From assembly GCA_044222195.1 (NCBI GenBank), contig JBGANS010000011.1, positions 1 to 64,000 on the forward strand: DNA of 64,000 nt. Direction: 5' to 3'. This document shows positions 1 through 9,211 of the stretch, piece by piece. This stretch comes from JAHBXE01 sp044222195. GTDB taxonomy: Bacteria; Planctomycetota; Phycisphaerae; Phycisphaerales; UBA1924. The notes beneath the pieces are model-generated. The model ran no database searches. It saw only the letters and a list, made by a program, of their open reading frames with translations, and was not told the DNA's origin. Both the position numbers and the translations under genes were made by a program. Positions within the stretch are counted from its first letter, which is position 1. Every line of letters begins with the position of its first letter.

Positions 1-2
1 CA

Positions 3-197
3 CCCCCCGCCTGCTACGCCAACTGCGATGGCAGCACCCGCACCCCCGTCCTCACCGCCAACGACTTCATGTGTTTCATCAACACCTTCGCCAACCGAGA
101 CCCCGCCGCCAACTGCGATGGCTCCACCACCAACCCCACCCTCACCGCCAACGACTTCATGTGCTTCATCAACACGTTCGCGGCGGGGTGCCCCTAG
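3..197 (+). CDS. C-terminal end of a secreted protein with GC-type dockerin-like repeats (partial)
   Basis: The reading frame is open from the window edge and stops with TAG at 195-197, giving the last 64 residues of a protein. Two near-identical units of about 25-30 residues are visible (NCDGST.TP.LTANDFMCFINTFA). They match the units ending the proteins at 2020 and, more loosely, 9703. In Phycisphaerae such short Asn/Asp-rich tails with paired Cys end many exported proteins and are called GC-type dockerin-like; their function as an anchor is presumed, not shown. The catalytic or binding part lies outside the window, so no function is given. Confidence 0.8.
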   Translation, partial: PPACYANCDGSTRTPVLTANDFMCFINTFANRDPAANCDGSTTNPTLTANDFMCFINTFAAGCP

Positions 198-347
198 CCA
201 CGAGGGCTTCAGCCTTTGCGGGCGCCCAATCGAGTTCCGGCAGACGCCTCGGGATTCGCGGGGCTCGTTCGTGGATAAGGCGATTGCGCCGGGCCGTGCG
301 CGAGGCCCGTGGCACGGCACGTGCTGCGCCCCAACAATGCTCTCCTT

Positions 348-1754
348 ATGACCACGCACGACCTGACCGCGTTGCTCGAGTTCCGCTGGTCGCCGCAGCC
401 CAAGGCGCAGGCGCTCATCGATGAGCTGTCGAACGAGTTCCGGCTGCGCTGCCCGCCCGCGGCGGCGCTGGCGCAGAAGATGAAGATGCAGACGGGAACG
501 CGGTTCAACGACTGGATCGATCACATCCAGGCCCCGCGGACCCAGGCGCTGGTCGATCGGCTGTGGGATGCGGGGTATCGGCGAAAGCCGGTTCAGGGCG
601 CGCCGGATCGATACGTGCACGAGGGGAGCACGTTCCCGCCGATCGTGCTGACGCGGAGTTCGACCACGCGGATCGGGCTCAAGGTTGAGCGAGTGCTGGA
701 CTTCCTGTGCGCCGCGAATGTCGCGGACAACCCGATGACGCTCGACGACGATGTGCAGGGCGAGCCGCTGGCGCCGCTGCGGCGTGCCATGGTGGCGCGG
801 TCGGAGGGCGCGGAGCTGTGGGCGTACGAACGGCATGGGTACCGGGGCTTTGAACTGGCCCCGTCGGATCCGCGCCGGACCTTCCTCGCGATGACGCACC
901 TGGAATCGTTCCGCCGCCGGCAGCGGTACTTCCCGGACGAGGAGCTGGGCTTTGACCACACGGAGATCCTGATCGACACGGCGATCGCGGACCTCGGCGT
1001 CGACATGACCTGCGAGTTCTTCTTCTTCGCCGAGCGCGAATACTGGCAGCGCCGGAACCGGGCCGCGCAGTTCCAGAAGTCGCGCCAGGACCGGCTGGGG
1101 CTTGGCTGGGCCAATCACGATCACCACACGTACCGGTCCTCTCGCGAGCACTTCGTGCGGCTCATCGCGATCTGGGAGAAGCTGGGATTCCTGAAGCGAG
1201 AACGGTTCTACGCCGGGCACGAGGCCGGGTGGGGAGCGCAGGTGATGGAGCAGCCGGTGGTGGGGATCACGACGTTCAACGATGTGGACCTGTCGCCGGA
1301 TGAGGTGATGGCGGACTTTGCCCATTCGGAGCTGCCGCGCCGCGATGAGCTCGGCACGGTGGGCCTCTGGTGCGGGCTGCACGGGGAAGCGATCCTGCAG
1401 GCGGGGATGCACCACCTGGAGTGCGTGTTCGAGTGGCAGACGCTCAAGGACCAGATGCAGAAGGAAGGGAACATCAAGACGATGGACCCGTTCACGACGT
1501 TTCCGTACCTGCGTCAGGCGTTTACGGAGGGCGATGTCTGGCCCGTCGCGGAAGAGCGCATCGCCAAGCTCCTGGAGCGCGAGCAGATCACGCCGGAGCA
1601 GGCCAAGGTGTTTCGTGCCAAGGGCGCCCTGGGTTCGCACCTTGAGAACCTCGAACGCAACGATGGGTACAAGGGCTTCAACCAGCAGGGGGTGAGCGAG
1701 ATCATCTCGATCACCGACCCGCGCAAGCAGAATGTGCTCTTGCAGGGGGCGTAA
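348..1754 (+). CDS. conserved hypothetical protein, 468 aa
   Basis: Soluble protein with no signal peptide or membrane segment. I do not recognise the family with certainty. The ATG at 348 is preferred; a longer frame starts with GTG at 309. A His-rich stretch in the middle (WANHDHHTYRSSREHF) followed about 40 residues later by GHEAGW..QVMEQP recalls metal-binding His/Glu arrangements of vicinal-oxygen-chelate enzymes, but this is only an impression. The C-terminal third is acidic and helical. It stands alone on the plus strand and is followed by a strong hairpin shared with the convergent gene. Confidence 0.75.
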   Translation: MTTHDLTALLEFRWSPQPKAQALIDELSNEFRLRCPPAAALAQKMKMQTGTRFNDWIDHIQAPRTQALVDRLWDAGYRRKPVQGAPDRYVHEGSTFPPIVLTRSSTTRIGLKVERVLDFLCAANVADNPMTLDDDVQGEPLAPLRRAMVARSEGAELWAYERHGYRGFELAPSDPRRTFLAMTHLESFRRRQRYFPDEELGFDHTEILIDTAIADLGVDMTCEFFFFAEREYWQRRNRAAQFQKSRQDRLGLGWANHDHHTYRSSREHFVRLIAIWEKLGFLKRERFYAGHEAGWGAQVMEQPVVGITTFNDVDLSPDEVMADFAHSELPRRDELGTVGLWCGLHGEAILQAGMHHLECVFEWQTLKDQMQKEGNIKTMDPFTTFPYLRQAFTEGDVWPVAEERIAKLLEREQITPEQAKVFRAKGALGSHLENLERNDGYKGFNQQGVSEIISITDPRKQNVLLQGA

Positions 1755-1764
1755 GACGCTGAGT

Positions 1765-1806
1765 GGAAAAAAGACAGCGGGGTCTCTCCTGACCGAGAGA
1801 CCCCGC
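1765..1806 (-). terminator. hairpin between convergent genes, best read as a minus-strand terminator
   Basis: A perfect 12-bp stem GCGGGGTCTCTC (1777-1788) pairs with GAGAGACCCCGC (1795-1806) around a 6-nt loop. On the minus strand it is followed by a run of six T (complement of the A-run 1767-1772), which fits intrinsic termination of the transcript carrying the gene at 2020-2739. It may also stop plus-strand transcripts from 348-1754, but no T-run follows on that strand. Confidence 0.75.
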
Positions 1807-2019
1807 GTCACGGAGTTCGGAGGGCGGCTGGGCCGCGGCGTCAGAGCGAGGAGGCGGTGCTCGGACGATGCGGACCCGACACCCATCCGTGGGGCGCACG
1901 GGCGTTGTACCCAAAGCAAGACTCATTCAGAGCCGAACGGCGCGAGCCGTTGGGGGATTTCAGGCTGTGGGAAAGACACCGGGGGCTTGCGCCCCGCGGC
2001 TCTGAAAGCGGGGCTTGCA

Positions 2020-2739
2020 TCAGGTGCATCCGGTTGCGTACGCGTTGATGAAACACTGGAAGTCGTTGGCGGTCAGGGTCGGCGTTCCGCTGCTGCCGTC
2101 GCAGTTGGCGTACGTCAAACCGGAGGCGAACGCGTCGATGAAACACTGGAAGTCGTTGGCCGTCAGCCGCGGCGAGCCCGTGCTGTTGTCGCAGTTGGCG
2201 TAGCACGTTCCCGGCACGCTTGCGACGACACTGAACTGTGTGGGGAAGCGGTCGTAGCTCCACCAGAACGCGCCCGAATCCTCGCTCACGCCCCAGGTGT
2301 GCAGGAACCCGGCGCCGGCGCCGGTGTCGTCCGCCGACCACGCCCAGTCAAAGCTCCCGGAGTTGGCCTGCAGCACAACCCAGTACGTCGTGTTCGCCGC
2401 GAGAGGAATGCTGTTGCCGCCGAAGGTCGCGAGTGCCAGGTTTGACGAATAGCTTGCGGGCGAGGTGAGCGCTCCGACCAACGAGCCCGGCTCCAGCTTG
2501 CCGTCGGAGTAGATCGACACGGTTGCGGTGCCAGTCGTGGGATTCGCGAGCAGCAGCGTGATCGCGGAGAGCTGGTACGCCGCGGCGTCGGTCTTGAAAC
2601 TCGCGGAGAGACGGCGAGCGCCGGAGGCGTTCTCCGTGCCGCCGGTCGCCTGCGAGAGGTTGTTGGAAAGGTCGGTCGCAGCCGCCGTGGCCGCGAACCC
2701 GGCCACGATGACGCACGCCAGGGAACGGTTGATTCTCAT
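2020..2739 (-). CDS. secreted choice-of-anchor-R-like protein with two dockerin-like repeats, 239 aa
   Basis: The N-terminus is a cleavable signal peptide (MRINRSLACVIVAGFAATAAA). A beta-sandwich-like region of about 150 residues follows (YQLSAITLLLANPTTGTA..IYSDG..ANTTYWVVLQA), a pattern typical of the choice-of-anchor R family of exported bacterial proteins. The last 60 residues hold two NCD.S.G.P.LTANDFQCFI units like those at the window start. Its ATG overlaps the stop of the upstream dioxygenase gene (ATGA, 2736-2739), so the two are probably translated together. The ligand is unknown. Confidence 0.85.
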   Translation of the reverse strand: MRINRSLACVIVAGFAATAAATDLSNNLSQATGGTENASGARRLSASFKTDAAAYQLSAITLLLANPTTGTATVSIYSDGKLEPGSLVGALTSPASYSSNLALATFGGNSIPLAANTTYWVVLQANSGSFDWAWSADDTGAGAGFLHTWGVSEDSGAFWWSYDRFPTQFSVVASVPGTCYANCDNSTGSPRLTANDFQCFIDAFASGLTYANCDGSSGTPTLTANDFQCFINAYATGCT

Positions 2740-3575
2740 CGCGCACCTCCCTTCGAGGCGAACAGGACCCTTGAAGTGAACAGGGGTTCGACCGCGGGGT
2801 TCCCGCCGCCAAAGTCGTTCTTGTGCTCTTCGGCTTCGGGGTCGGGCGGGGTAACGCCGGGCGGCGTCACGAGACCGGGTGTGAAGTTGACCACGGCGTT
2901 GAGCGAAGCGACCACGTGGGTGCCGTTGTCCGCGAGGCGGCAGAGCAAGGCGGAGTTGTAGATGCCGTCGTTGGTGTTGCGCGTGCCGCGGGCGCCGCGC
3001 GTGTTGTACGGCGCGACGCGGGCGAAGAGGCCGTCAGTGACGGTGTCGTCAAAGTACAGCTGGCTTACGTGGTTGCCCGTGACCGTCGTGCCGGAGAACT
3101 TGCGGACACGCCAGTGAATGTGCACAGTCCGGCCGACGTAGTAGCCGGGGTAGACCGTCAGGAACCGGACGTTTCCGTGCGCATCGGTGACCTGGTAGCC
3201 CCGCAGCCAGCGCTGCCCGACGGTGTTGTTCGCCGCGACGTCGGAGTACACACCGTTCCAGCTGCAATGCCAGATGTCGACATAGGCGCCGACGAGCGGC
3301 TGGCACACGCCGCCTTGAGATTCCGACACATTGATGCCCAGCCGCAGGGGCAGGCCTTGCTGCAGTGTGCCCGTCGTCGGATCCGACCGGATGTCCGAGC
3401 GGTTGAGCATTTCGTCGACCCAGTACGGCCCCTCGGTCTGCGTCGGGCTCACCGGGCAATCCGCCCGTGCACCCCGCAGCATGGAGAGGCCGGCGAAGGC
3501 CGCCGCGCCCGCCGCCCCGAGGCGAATGGCCTCGCGCCGGCTGGGCTTGAAGTCTGACGATCGGATGATTCTCAT
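2736..3575 (-). CDS. exported intradiol ring-cleavage dioxygenase family protein, 279 aa
   Basis: Intradiol dioxygenases open catechol-type aromatic rings using a non-haem Fe(III) held by two Tyr and two His. The family signature appears as TEGPYWVDE, then GAYVDIWHCSWNGVYSD, and the ligand-bearing YPGYYVGRTVHIHWRV. The N-terminus carries a twin-arginine-like export signal (SRREAIRLGAAGAAAFAG), so it acts outside the cytoplasm like other 'TEGPYW' secreted members. The start at 3575 is chosen because this signal begins just after it; an upstream frame to 3821 runs into the divergent sigma gene. It is coupled to the dockerin-like protein downstream. The substrate is not deducible. Confidence 0.88.
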   Translation of the reverse strand: MRIIRSSDFKPSRREAIRLGAAGAAAFAGLSMLRGARADCPVSPTQTEGPYWVDEMLNRSDIRSDPTTGTLQQGLPLRLGINVSESQGGVCQPLVGAYVDIWHCSWNGVYSDVAANNTVGQRWLRGYQVTDAHGNVRFLTVYPGYYVGRTVHIHWRVRKFSGTTVTGNHVSQLYFDDTVTDGLFARVAPYNTRGARGTRNTNDGIYNSALLCRLADNGTHVVASLNAVVNFTPGLVTPPGVTPPDPEAEEHKNDFGGGNPAVEPLFTSRVLFASKGGAR

Positions 3576-3699
3576 GGGTGGGAACTCCAGAGCGACGCCC
3601 GATACTGTCGGTGAGAACAACTTCGGGGACACGAATCCGCGCAGAACACGATCTGGGGTTTTTTCTTGTCCCCGGATCTCGCCGCCCGGACAGATACCA

Positions 3700-4245
3700 G
3701 TGACGAACAGGCCCATCCCATCCCGGCAGCCATCCGCCCACCAGGTCTTCGAAATCCTGGTCCGCGAGCACGCCGGCATGCTGACGGCCTTTCTTCGCTC
3801 GCTCGTGGTTCGGTCCGACATCGTGGACGACCTGTTTCAGGAGACCATGCTCGTGGCCTGGCGCCGGCTCGACGAATGCGATACCTCTCTTCCCTTCGGG
3901 CCGTGGCTGCGCGGCATCGCGATCCGGCTGGCGATGGAGCACCGGCGCAAGACCGCCGCCCGGGGAATGCTCTCGTGCGAGTCTGAAGTCCTCGAAGCGC
4001 TCGAAGGCGAGTTCCAGCGATTCGAGAAGCTCCCCGGCGATTCGTTCCAGGACCGCCTGAACCGTCTCAAGGGATGCCTGGACAAGCTGCCCGCACTGAT
4101 GCGAGACGCGATCGATCTTGCCTACATGAAGGGCCTGCCCCTCAAGGCCCTCGCTCATGCGCTTGAAGCAACAGAGGAAGCCATCAAGAAACGCGTGCAG
4201 CGGGCGCGGCAGCTGCTGGCCGAGTGCCTCAGAGGTGCCGCGTGA
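3700..4245 (+). CDS. ECF-type RNA polymerase sigma factor, about 181 aa
   Basis: Region 2 is visible as FEILVREHAGMLTAFLRSLV..DIVDDLFQETMLVAWRRLD and region 4 as LDKLPALMRDAIDLAYMKGLPLKALAHALEATEEAIKKRVQRARQLLAECL, the recognition helix-turn-helix. Length and order fit an extracytoplasmic-function sigma factor. The start is uncertain: GTG at 3700 is chosen because homology begins soon after, and no clear ribosome-binding site was seen. The next gene, a single-pass membrane protein, overlaps by GTGA at 4242-4245, the usual layout for a sigma/anti-sigma pair. Confidence 0.85.
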   Translation: MTNRPIPSRQPSAHQVFEILVREHAGMLTAFLRSLVVRSDIVDDLFQETMLVAWRRLDECDTSLPFGPWLRGIAIRLAMEHRRKTAARGMLSCESEVLEALEGEFQRFEKLPGDSFQDRLNRLKGCLDKLPALMRDAIDLAYMKGLPLKALAHALEATEEAIKKRVQRARQLLAECLRGAA

Positions 4246-5237
4246 GCACACGTCCAGAGTTCACGTCCGAGATGGCGGAGCCGGGAACCACCGACCCCGC
4301 CTCGATCGCGCGCGAGCGGTTCATCCACGGTCTGCTTGAGACGCTCCACCTCGATTCGCCGGAGACACACGAACGCCGCGTGCGGGCCGCACTGGCCCGC
4401 ATCGAACAGCCGCACCGGTTCTCATTCCGAATCGCGTGGAAGGTTGCTTCTATCGCCGCCGCGGCCATGGTCGTGGTGTCGCTGATTGTCTTCAGTTCGC
4501 ACACCAGCCCGTCGGCGCTGGCGATGGTCCAGGCCTCGATCAAGGCCTCGCGCACCGCGGGCGACCGGCGCTACGACGTGCGGCTGATTCCCATCGGCCA
4601 GACCGAGCCGGCGGATGTGCCTCGCTGCACGATCGACATCCGCGACCCCGACCACTTTGTGATCAAGGCCCGTGGCGTGTTTCACGGTCCGATCACGATC
4701 GGGCGCGACGAGAAGGGCGACTGGGCGATCAAGCGAGAGGGAACGATTGACCGGTTCCCGCCGCGCCGTCTGCTCGAGGAATGGATGACCTTCGGGCCGA
4801 GCACGGTGATGCTCGTCGCCGTCGATGACTTTCTCGGGTCTTTGGAGGAGTCGTACCACCTGGCGAAGGGGGAGCGGGAACGCGTCCCCTTCGCCGGGGG
4901 TGCGCAGGGCGGCCGTGGGGGAGACAGCCCGCTGTGTGATCGCATCACCGCCCAGCCCAAGGCCCGTACCGACGGGCCCGAGCGTGTTGAGATCTGGACC
5001 GATTCGCGGTCTCACATCGTGCGTCGCATCGAGATGCACTGGCCCGAGACGGGCATGCCGATGGTGCAGATCCCGGGCCGCCGCCCGCCCGGCGGCGAGC
5101 GCCCCGGCCCGCCCGCAGGCCGCGGCCCGAGGCCCGCACGCGACAACCCTGTTCCCCGGATCATCACGTTCGAACTCATCGGTGCGCCGGCGCTGGACGC
5201 GTCGTGGTTCACGCCCGAGGCCCACGGTCACGAATAG
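4242..5237 (+). CDS. single-pass membrane protein paired with the ECF sigma factor, 331 aa; possible anti-sigma factor
   Basis: The start is the GTG that overlaps the sigma-factor stop. Residues 1-60 are a charged, helical cytoplasmic part, residues about 64-84 form one transmembrane helix (KVASIAAAAMVVVSLIVF), and the rest is predicted outside the membrane. A Pro/Arg/Gly-rich stretch (GRRPPGGERPGPPAGRG) sits near the C-terminus. No zinc-binding HxxxCxxC motif of classic anti-sigma factors was seen. The anti-sigma role is inferred only from gene order and topology. It converges with the BtpA-like gene after 18 bp. Confidence 0.75.
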   Translation: MSTRPEFTSEMAEPGTTDPASIARERFIHGLLETLHLDSPETHERRVRAALARIEQPHRFSFRIAWKVASIAAAAMVVVSLIVFSSHTSPSALAMVQASIKASRTAGDRRYDVRLIPIGQTEPADVPRCTIDIRDPDHFVIKARGVFHGPITIGRDEKGDWAIKREGTIDRFPPRRLLEEWMTFGPSTVMLVAVDDFLGSLEESYHLAKGERERVPFAGGAQGGRGGDSPLCDRITAQPKARTDGPERVEIWTDSRSHIVRRIEMHWPETGMPMVQIPGRRPPGGERPGPPAGRGPRPARDNPVPRIITFELIGAPALDASWFTPEAHGHE

Positions 5238-5255
5238 CCGGTGAGGCTGAGTTCG

Positions 5256-6041
5256 TCACCCGCGTGCCGCGACGATCGCCCGGCACCGGCCCGCATCGAG
5301 CGGGTTCGACCAGATTCCGTCCCTCTTGATCGAACTTCCCACGATCAGCGCATCGGCCCCGGCATCGAAGAGCGCCTTGACCTCTCCCGGTTGAACTCCC
5401 GAGCCGACGAAGATGGGCAGCTTGGTCGCCTTCCGCGCCGCCGCGATATCCGCTTTCGACGTCGGTTTCCCCGTCGCGGCCCCGGTGACGATCACGCCGT
5501 CCACGCCGAAAAACTCCGCGGCCTCGACCGCTTCTGCCAGTGACACGTCCGCCGTGATCGCGTGCGAAGCGTGTTTCTTCTTGATATCCGCGAAGACCTT
5601 TACACCTTCCGCTCCGATCGTGCGCCGGTACCGCAGCAGCGGTCCGGCCTCGGCCTCGGTCAGCAGCCCCTCATCCGCGATGTGCGAGAACACGAAGTTC
5701 TCGCAGCGGATGAACGATCCGCCGGTCGCCGCGGCGACGGCCACGGCTTCCTTGTTTCCGCCGGAGAGGATCTGAACGCCCCGCACCAGCTTCGGTGCGG
5801 CCTCGGAAACCGCCGCGCACACCAGCGTCATCGCCGCGACGACTTCGGGCGGTTTTGCGCCGTGCACGTACGGTCGGTCGTGCATGTTCTCGACGATGAT
5901 GCCGTCGAACCCCGCTTCGACCAGCACCCGGGCCTCCGCCGCCGCGGTCTTGATGATGTCCACCACCGGCAGGCGCGACGCTGGCGTCCCCGGCAGCGCC
6001 TGCACGTGCACCATCCCGATTAGGGCCCTCTTTGGAAGCAT
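5256..6041 (-). CDS. BtpA family protein, 261 aa
   Basis: BtpA proteins have a TIM-barrel fold and are named after a cyanobacterial protein needed for photosystem I accumulation; outside phototrophs their role is not known. The family pattern is clear: IGMVHVQALPGTP at the start, EAGFDGIIVENMHDRPY, and near the C-terminus GVDGVIVTGAATGKPTS, LPIFVGSGV and GADALIVGSSIKRDG. The start ATG at 6041 is fixed by the conserved N-terminus; the frame stays open for another 228 codons upstream, which overlap the divergent HD gene and are not coding. Confidence 0.9.
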   Translation of the reverse strand: MLPKRALIGMVHVQALPGTPASRLPVVDIIKTAAAEARVLVEAGFDGIIVENMHDRPYVHGAKPPEVVAAMTLVCAAVSEAAPKLVRGVQILSGGNKEAVAVAAATGGSFIRCENFVFSHIADEGLLTEAEAGPLLRYRRTIGAEGVKVFADIKKKHASHAITADVSLAEAVEAAEFFGVDGVIVTGAATGKPTSKADIAAARKATKLPIFVGSGVQPGEVKALFDAGADALIVGSSIKRDGIWSNPLDAGRCRAIVAARG

Positions 6042-6098
6042 GGCCCGATCATACCGGAAGTGGGTGAAGCCAAGGCCCGTGCCACGTAGACTCTCGGC

Positions 6099-6671
6099 AT
6101 GTCGCCTTCCGCCGCCCGCGAACTGATGCACGCCTGGGTCCAGTCGGAATCGCTCCGTGTCCACATGGAGTGCGTCGGGCTTTGCATGAGGGCCTACGCC
6201 GCGAAGCTCGCCCCGGCCGACGCCGACCGCTGGCAGGCCGCCGGCATCCTGCACGACTTTGACTACGAGAAACACCCGACGCCGGAAGAGCACCCCAAGG
6301 TCGGCGTCGCGCACCTGCGCACGCGGAACGTTGACGAGGAGATCCTCGACGCCATTCTCGGCCACGCGGCCGAGCGAACCGGCGTTGTTCGCCAGTCGCC
6401 GATGGCCAAGGCTCTCTTCGCCTGCGACGAGCTGGCGGGGTTCATCGTCGCGTGCGCCAAGGTGCGTCCAAACGGAATCTCCGACCTCGAAACCAAGAGC
6501 GTCAAGAAGAAGCTCAAGGACAAGGCCTTCGCCGCGAACGTGAGCCGCGACGACATCAGCGTCGGCGTCGGCGAGCTGGCGCCGCTGCTCCAGCAAGACC
6601 CCGTCCTGTTCGAATCCGCCCACTTCCAGACCTGCATCGACGCGATCCGCGCAGGAGGCGTGGTCCGATGA
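6099..6671 (+). CDS. HD-domain protein, 190 aa
   Basis: A compact HD-type metal-dependent phosphohydrolase fold is indicated by H22 and the LHDFDYEKHP motif (His52-Asp53), followed by ILGHAAER. Proteins of this size are common in bacteria and usually lack an assigned substrate. It stops four bases into the M61 peptidase gene (ATGA at 6668-6671), so the two are co-translated. It is divergent from BtpA with a 57-bp gap that must hold both promoters. Confidence 0.85.
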   Translation: MSPSAARELMHAWVQSESLRVHMECVGLCMRAYAAKLAPADADRWQAAGILHDFDYEKHPTPEEHPKVGVAHLRTRNVDEEILDAILGHAAERTGVVRQSPMAKALFACDELAGFIVACAKVRPNGISDLETKSVKKKLKDKAFAANVSRDDISVGVGELAPLLQQDPVLFESAHFQTCIDAIRAGGVVR

Positions 6672-8620
6672 CGTCGCCGACACGATGGCTCGCGCTTGTA
6701 CTGAGCATGCTGATACCCATGACACTCCACGCCCAGGACGTTGATTACACCGTCACTCTTTCAAATCCGCAGACCCAGACACTCACCATCTCCTACACCG
6801 TCCGCGGCGTCACCGAGCCGTCTCTCGAGGTGTCCCTCCCGGTCTGGCGACCGGGCCGCTACGTCGTCCTCGATCCCGCCGGCTCCATCCGCTCCATCTC
6901 CGCCAGGGCCGGCAACGGCAAGCCCCTGCCCATGGTCAAGATCGAGAAGTCCACCTGGGTCGTGAAGACGGCAGCGCCGGCCGACACTTCCGTTACCGTC
7001 ACCTACGAGCTCTACGCCAACTCCCTCGGCGACCGCACCCGCCATGTGGACGACACCCACGCTTTTCTCAGCCCCGCTTCCGTGTTCCTGTTCAGCCCGG
7101 AGTTTCGCGACCGGCCGCTGCGCGTCAAGATCGACGCCCCCAAAGAGTGGAAAGTCGCCACAGGGCTCGAATCTCCGCGTGGAGAGCCGCGCACGCTCCT
7201 CGCGCCGAACTACGACGTGCTGGCCGACTCACCGATCGAAGTTGGCCTCCACGAGAAGTTCTCCTTTGATGTTGACGGCACACCGCACGAGTGTGTCCTG
7301 TGGACCGCGCACGCGCCGACTCCCCCCGGCTTCGACAAGGACAAGCTCGCCAAGGCGATGACCTCGATCATCCGCCACCAGCGGAACATGTTCGTCGGCG
7401 CCAAAGGCCCCTTCCCGTATTCGCGGTACGTCTTTCTCGTGCACTGCTACCCCGGCGGGCGAGGCGGCACGGAGCACCTGAACTCGACCGTCCTCCAGAT
7501 TTCGCCGAGCCGCTTCACCACGCCCGACGGAGCTCGCTCGTTCTACGGCCTCGTCTCGCACGAGTACTTCCACACCTACAACGTCAAGCAGCTCCGCCCC
7601 GCGGGTCTCAAGCCGTATGACTACCTCCACGAGAACTACACCGAGCTGCTCTGGGTCGCCGAGGGCACCACGAGCTATTACGACGACCTGGACCTCGCGC
7701 GCGTCGGGCTCTCGACGCCGGATGAGTATCTCAAGTCACTCGCGGAGAGTATCGACGCCTTCCGCCGCCGGCCCGGCGCGGCCGTTCAGACGTTGGAGGA
7801 TTCGAGCTTCGACGCGTGGATCAAGTTCAACCGCGAATCTCCGGACAACGTGAACTCCACGGTCTCGTTCTACGACAAGGGCTCGCACGCGAGCATGCTC
7901 ATCGACTTCGAGCTCCGCCGCATCACCGGCGACACGGCCAACCTCGACCAGGTGATGGCCGATCTCTACCGCAACTTCCCGCTCTCCGGCCCCGGGTACA
8001 CAACCGAGGACTTCATCGCCGCGTGCGAGCGGCTGGCCGGCGGGCCGGAATCAGGCTTGCGCCAGTTCATCTCGACCATCGTCCGCACCACCGAAGCGCT
8101 GAACTTCGAGGCCGCGCTCATCCTCGCCGGCCTCGAACTCGTGAACGATGCGAAGAAAGAAGAAGGCTCCGAGCTTCCGAAGCAGAAGGCGTACATCGGG
8201 ATCAACACGGAGGCGAAGGATGGTGCCGCGGCCGTCACATCGGTCCTTGCCGACGGTCCAGCCTTTCCGGCGGGAATCATCGCTGGCGATGCGATCGTCG
8301 CGGTGAACGGCCAGCGTCTCCGCACGCCGGCGGATCTCGACTCGATCCTCAAGCAACTCAAGCCCGGCGATCTGGTGAAGGTGTCCTTCTTCCGGCACGA
8401 CACGCTGCGCACGATCGACTTCAAGGCCGACGGCCGTCCCGACGGCAAGTGGGTCATCCGGCGCATCGCTGCACCGACGCCCCAGCAACGGTCGATGTAC
8501 GAATCGTGGCTCGGTCAGAAATGGCAGGACGCCAAGCCAGGCTCGCCCGAGGCCAAACCCGAGGCCAAACTCGAAACCAAGCCCGCCGGAAGCGGCACCA
8601 ACCCGAAGGAGCCCGAATGA
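6668..8620 (+). CDS. M61 family metallopeptidase (glycyl aminopeptidase-like) with C-terminal PDZ domain, 650 aa
   Basis: A signal peptide (MTSPTRWLALVLSMLIPMTLHAQ) precedes an N-terminal beta domain and a thermolysin-like domain with the zinc motif HEYFH (His298-Glu299...His302) and a downstream candidate third ligand in LLWVAEGTTSYYDD (Glu332). A PDZ domain follows around residues 515-600 (KAYIGINTEA..VLADGPAFPAGIIAGDAIVAVNGQ). This order is typical of the M61 family, exported aminopeptidases acting on Gly/Ala termini. The chosen start overlaps the HD gene stop; a longer frame from 6452 is a shadow of that gene. The last 40 residues are a repetitive Lys/Glu/Pro tail. Confidence 0.92.
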   Translation: MTSPTRWLALVLSMLIPMTLHAQDVDYTVTLSNPQTQTLTISYTVRGVTEPSLEVSLPVWRPGRYVVLDPAGSIRSISARAGNGKPLPMVKIEKSTWVVKTAAPADTSVTVTYELYANSLGDRTRHVDDTHAFLSPASVFLFSPEFRDRPLRVKIDAPKEWKVATGLESPRGEPRTLLAPNYDVLADSPIEVGLHEKFSFDVDGTPHECVLWTAHAPTPPGFDKDKLAKAMTSIIRHQRNMFVGAKGPFPYSRYVFLVHCYPGGRGGTEHLNSTVLQISPSRFTTPDGARSFYGLVSHEYFHTYNVKQLRPAGLKPYDYLHENYTELLWVAEGTTSYYDDLDLARVGLSTPDEYLKSLAESIDAFRRRPGAAVQTLEDSSFDAWIKFNRESPDNVNSTVSFYDKGSHASMLIDFELRRITGDTANLDQVMADLYRNFPLSGPGYTTEDFIAACERLAGGPESGLRQFISTIVRTTEALNFEAALILAGLELVNDAKKEEGSELPKQKAYIGINTEAKDGAAAVTSVLADGPAFPAGIIAGDAIVAVNGQRLRTPADLDSILKQLKPGDLVKVSFFRHDTLRTIDFKADGRPDGKWVIRRIAAPTPQQRSMYESWLGQKWQDAKPGSPEAKPEAKLETKPAGSGTNPKEPE

Positions 8621-9111
8621 CTCGCGCCTTCCTCCTCCCAATCGCCCTGGCCCTCTCCGCGTGCGCGACACATCAGATTGTCGACGGCGATCCTGCCAAC
8701 TCCCCCAATCAGACGCTCAACAACTTCCACGTCGCCGCATCTCGGGGCGACTACGAGGCCTACTTCGCGAACTGGTCAGACAAGTCCGTGTTCCTGGGTA
8801 CGGATGCGACCGAGCGCTGGGAAGGCAAGCAGTTCAAGGACTTCGCCAAGCCCTACTTCGACAAAGGCCAGGGCTGGACGTACCTTCCCCGCGATCGCCA
8901 CTTCTCGGCTTCGCCCGACGGCAACACCATGTGGTTCGATGAGCTTCTCGACAACGAGAAGTACGGCCAGTGCCGCGGCAGCGGGGTCTTGCTCCGCTCG
9001 GGCTCGGGCTGGACCATCGCGCAGTACAACCTCTCGTTCCCCATTCCCAACGATCTCGCGGCGGATGTGACCGCGAACGTCAAGAAGTGGCACTCGCAGC
9101 ACACCAAGTAA
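8617..9111 (+). CDS. lipoprotein with NTF2/SnoaL-like fold, 164 aa
   Basis: The start ATG overlaps the peptidase stop (ATGA). The N-terminus MTRAFLLPIALALSAC is a lipoprotein signal with the lipid-bearing Cys at residue 16. The remainder (NNFHVAASRGDYEAYFANWSDKSVFLGTDATERWEGKQFKDFAKPYF) has the length and cone-shaped pattern of nuclear-transport-factor-2/SnoaL-like domains of unknown ligand. It is the last gene of the HD, M61, NTF2 run. Function unknown; an accessory role for the peptidase is possible from position only. Confidence 0.85.
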   Translation: MTRAFLLPIALALSACATHQIVDGDPANSPNQTLNNFHVAASRGDYEAYFANWSDKSVFLGTDATERWEGKQFKDFAKPYFDKGQGWTYLPRDRHFSASPDGNTMWFDELLDNEKYGQCRGSGVLLRSGSGWTIAQYNLSFPIPNDLAADVTANVKKWHSQHTK

Positions 9112-9211
9112 GCCCGCGTGGGGGTGGAAGTTGGGAGGTGGGGGCGGCAGGAGGCGGCGTGGGCCGCCGGCGCCATCTGGTATGCTGCGCCGACATCTCA
9201 AGGAGCGACCC

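Noticed and set aside
310..326. TGGCACGGCACGTGCT, a sigma-54-like match before the gene at 348
   Set aside because: Spacing fits, but -12 is GTGC rather than TTGC, the leader would be about 12 nt, and the gene has no link to the sigma-54 island.
6042..6725. N-terminal extension of the BtpA-like frame upstream of 6041
   Set aside because: The extension overlaps the well-supported divergent HD-domain gene and BtpA homology starts at the ATG at 6041.
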